The notes under the pieces were generated by a model that worked only from the letters and a program-made list of their open reading frames with translations, ran no database searches and had not been told where the DNA came from. The position numbers and the translations under genes are program-made. Source: Thermoflexales bacterium (lineage in GTDB: Bacteria; Chloroflexota; Anaerolineae; S140-20). Taken from it: a stretch of DNA of 7,518 nucleotides. Positions 6,382-7,518 of the stretch are shown here, piece by piece (positions within the stretch are counted from its first letter, which is position 1; the number at the start of each line of letters is the position of its first letter). Location: assembly GCA_015484715.1 (NCBI GenBank), contig WFUY01000351.1, positions 1 through 7,518 on the forward strand, read 5' to 3'.

Positions 6382-7302
6382 ATGGGAGGGGAAGAAGCCA
6401 ACTTTGGGAACGGGCCGGCCCTCCCGTCGCTCCGGGTCACCATCGTCGGGCTGGGGCTGATGGGCGGCTCCCTGGCCCTGGCCCTGCGCGACCGGGTAGG
6501 GTACCTCTGCGGCGTGGACCGGGACGAGGAGACGTTGGCCCAGGCGCTGCGCCGAGGGATCGTGGATTGGGCCACCGCCGACCTGGCCGCCGGCGTCCGG
6601 GACGCCCAGGTGGTCATCCTGGCGACGCCGGTGCGGGTCATCCTGGACCTCCTCCCCCGCCTAGGGGGGCTGCTCTCCCCTGGCTGCGCCCTGCTCGACC
6701 TGGGGAGCACGAAGGCGGCCATCCTGCAGGCGATGGCCCGGCTTCCCTCCCACCTTCACCCCATCGGCGGCCACCCGATGTGCGGGCGGGAGCGGTCCGG
6801 CCTGGCGGCCGCCGAAGCCACCCTCTACGAAGGATGCACCTTCGTCCTGATCCCCCTGGCCCGTACACCGCCGACAGCCCTTGGCCTGGCCCAGCGCCTG
6901 GTCCAGGCTGTGGGCGCCCGTCCCCTGGTGATGGACGGCAGCGCCCAAGAGGCCGGCCTCCGCCACGACCGGCTGGTGGCCGCCATCAGCCACCTCCCCT
7001 ATGCCCTGGCCGTGGCCTTGGCCGCCACCGCCCAGGAGGTAGGCGCAGCAGACCCGCTGCTCTGGGCGCTGGCCGCCTCCGGCTTCCGGGACACCTCCCG
7101 ACTGGCCGGCTCCGACGTCACGATGATGACCGACATCCTGCTGACCAACCGGGGGGCCGTCCTGGAGATGCTGGACCGGGCCCAGGCCCACCTCGACGCC
7201 CTGCGTGAGAAGCTCCTCCGAGAGGATGAGCACGCCCTGCGCTCCTGGCTGGCCTCCGTCCGGGCGCACCGGTCTCCCGAGGCTGCGAAGAGCGTTCTGT
7301 AG
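6382..7302 (+). CDS. tyrA: Prephenate dehydrogenase
   Basis: The 306-residue NAD(P)-dependent enzyme oxidatively decarboxylates prephenate to 4-hydroxyphenylpyruvate, the tyrosine branch. A short N-terminal tail precedes the Rossmann nucleotide-binding motif VGLGLMGGSLA (22-32), with an acidic residue at the end of beta-2 (GVDRD, Asp46) favouring NAD. Catalytic-domain signatures follow: DLGSTK (Ser109), HPIGGHPMCGRERSG (His131), SHLPYALA (His204) and GFRDTSRLAGSD (Arg240). These correspond to the Ser/His/His/Arg set of Aquifex TyrA. There is no C-terminal ACT domain and no fused chorismate mutase, so tyrosine feedback would be at the active site or absent. The ATG at 6382 is chosen for the GGGAGGTG site at 6369-6376 inside the end of aroF. 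Frames open further upstream overlap aroF and are rejected. It is the last gene of the operon. Confidence 0.96.
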   Translation: MGGEEANFGNGPALPSLRVTIVGLGLMGGSLALALRDRVGYLCGVDRDEETLAQALRRGIVDWATADLAAGVRDAQVVILATPVRVILDLLPRLGGLLSPGCALLDLGSTKAAILQAMARLPSHLHPIGGHPMCGRERSGLAAAEATLYEGCTFVLIPLARTPPTALGLAQRLVQAVGARPLVMDGSAQEAGLRHDRLVAAISHLPYALAVALAATAQEVGAADPLLWALAASGFRDTSRLAGSDVTMMTDILLTNRGAVLEMLDRAQAHLDALREKLLREDEHALRSWLASVRAHRSPEAAKSVL

Positions 7303-7345
7303 GCCCCTTCCTCGGCACAGCAAGCCGGTTCTCGTGGGTGTTGAA

Positions 7346-7391
7346 CGCTGGGCAGCAGAGGCGATCACCTCTGCTGCCCGGCGCGATTTTT
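7346..7391 (+). terminator. Intrinsic terminator of the aromatic operon
   Basis: GGGCAGCAGAGG at 7350-7361 and CCTCTGCTGCCC at 7368-7379 form a perfect 12-bp stem around CGATCA. It extends outward by one G-U and three more pairs to 7346 and 7383. Five T residues (7387-7391) follow. It lies 43 bases after the tyrA stop and closes the operon. Confidence 0.9.
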
Positions 7392-7431
7392 GACCGGACC
7401 GGATCCCCTACCCTTATCGGAGCAAATGGGG

Positions 7432-7437
7432 TATAAT
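7432..7437 (+). promoter_or_regulatory. Perfect -10 box of the next transcription unit
   Basis: TATAAT at 7432-7437 follows the operon terminator and precedes a start codon at 7513. No good -35 box is seen 16-18 bases upstream (the sequence there is TACCCT-like), so strength is uncertain. Transcription would begin near 7444. The roughly 70-base leader contains two small hairpins (GGCA/TGCC near 7457-7468 and CTGCC/GGCAG 7477-7491). Confidence 0.5.
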
Positions 7438-7512
7438 TTCCAGGGCTTCCTCAGAAGGCAAACCTGCCTGACACTCCTGCCCCTGCGGCAGCTACCCACC
7501 AGGAGCACTCCT

Positions 7513-7518
7513 ATGGAA
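7513..7518 (+). CDS. Start of a gene running off the right edge
   Basis: ATGGAA are the last six bases. AGGAG at 7501-7505 lies seven bases before the ATG, and a perfect -10 box lies about 75 bases upstream, so this is probably a genuine start. Only Met-Glu is visible, so the product is unknown. Confidence 0.55.

Overview
The window looks like a chromosomal segment from a G+C-rich, probably thermophilic bacterium, most likely a member of the Chloroflexota. That assignment is an inference from the protein sequences, the style of the type I-beta DAHP synthase and the intergenic hairpin elements; no marker gene is present. The window has two unlike halves that meet near 3.5-3.67 kb.

Left half (1-3.5 kb), minus strand, less G+C-rich and accessory in character. 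Positions 1-2390 hold most of a large DUF499-family P-loop ATPase, cut at its C-terminal end by the window edge. Such ATPases are known from restriction-like and defence loci together with DUF1156 DNA methylases and helicases, which would lie beyond position 1. Upstream of it are a degraded-looking protein fragment (about 2566-2787), a 165-bp hairpin-rich palindromic element (2782-2946) with 15-bp terminal inverted repeats and a 9-bp flanking direct repeat (a MITE-like insertion), and a small DUF6922-type gene (2974-3351) without a visible partner.

Right half (3.67-7.4 kb), plus strand, very G+C-rich: a complete aromatic amino acid operon, aroH (chorismate mutase), pheA (prephenate dehydratase), aroF (DAHP synthase) and tyrA (prephenate dehydrogenase), closed by a strong terminator at 7346-7391. 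Together the four enzymes commit carbon to the shikimate pathway and convert chorismate to phenylpyruvate and to the tyrosine precursor.

The most notable feature is the operon leader. A near-consensus promoter (TTGACA, 17 bp, TACAAT) drives a 37-codon leader peptide whose residues 17-24 are FYAYYYFF. A perfect 12-bp intrinsic terminator follows before aroH. A 10-bp antiterminator pairing and a 10-bp upstream pairing are mutually exclusive with each other or with the terminator. This is the full architecture of a ribosome-mediated transcription attenuator that would read charged tRNA-Phe and tRNA-Tyr. A second inverted-repeat element lies between pheA and aroF. After the operon terminator a new plus-strand transcription unit begins, with only its first two codons (7513-7518) inside the window.
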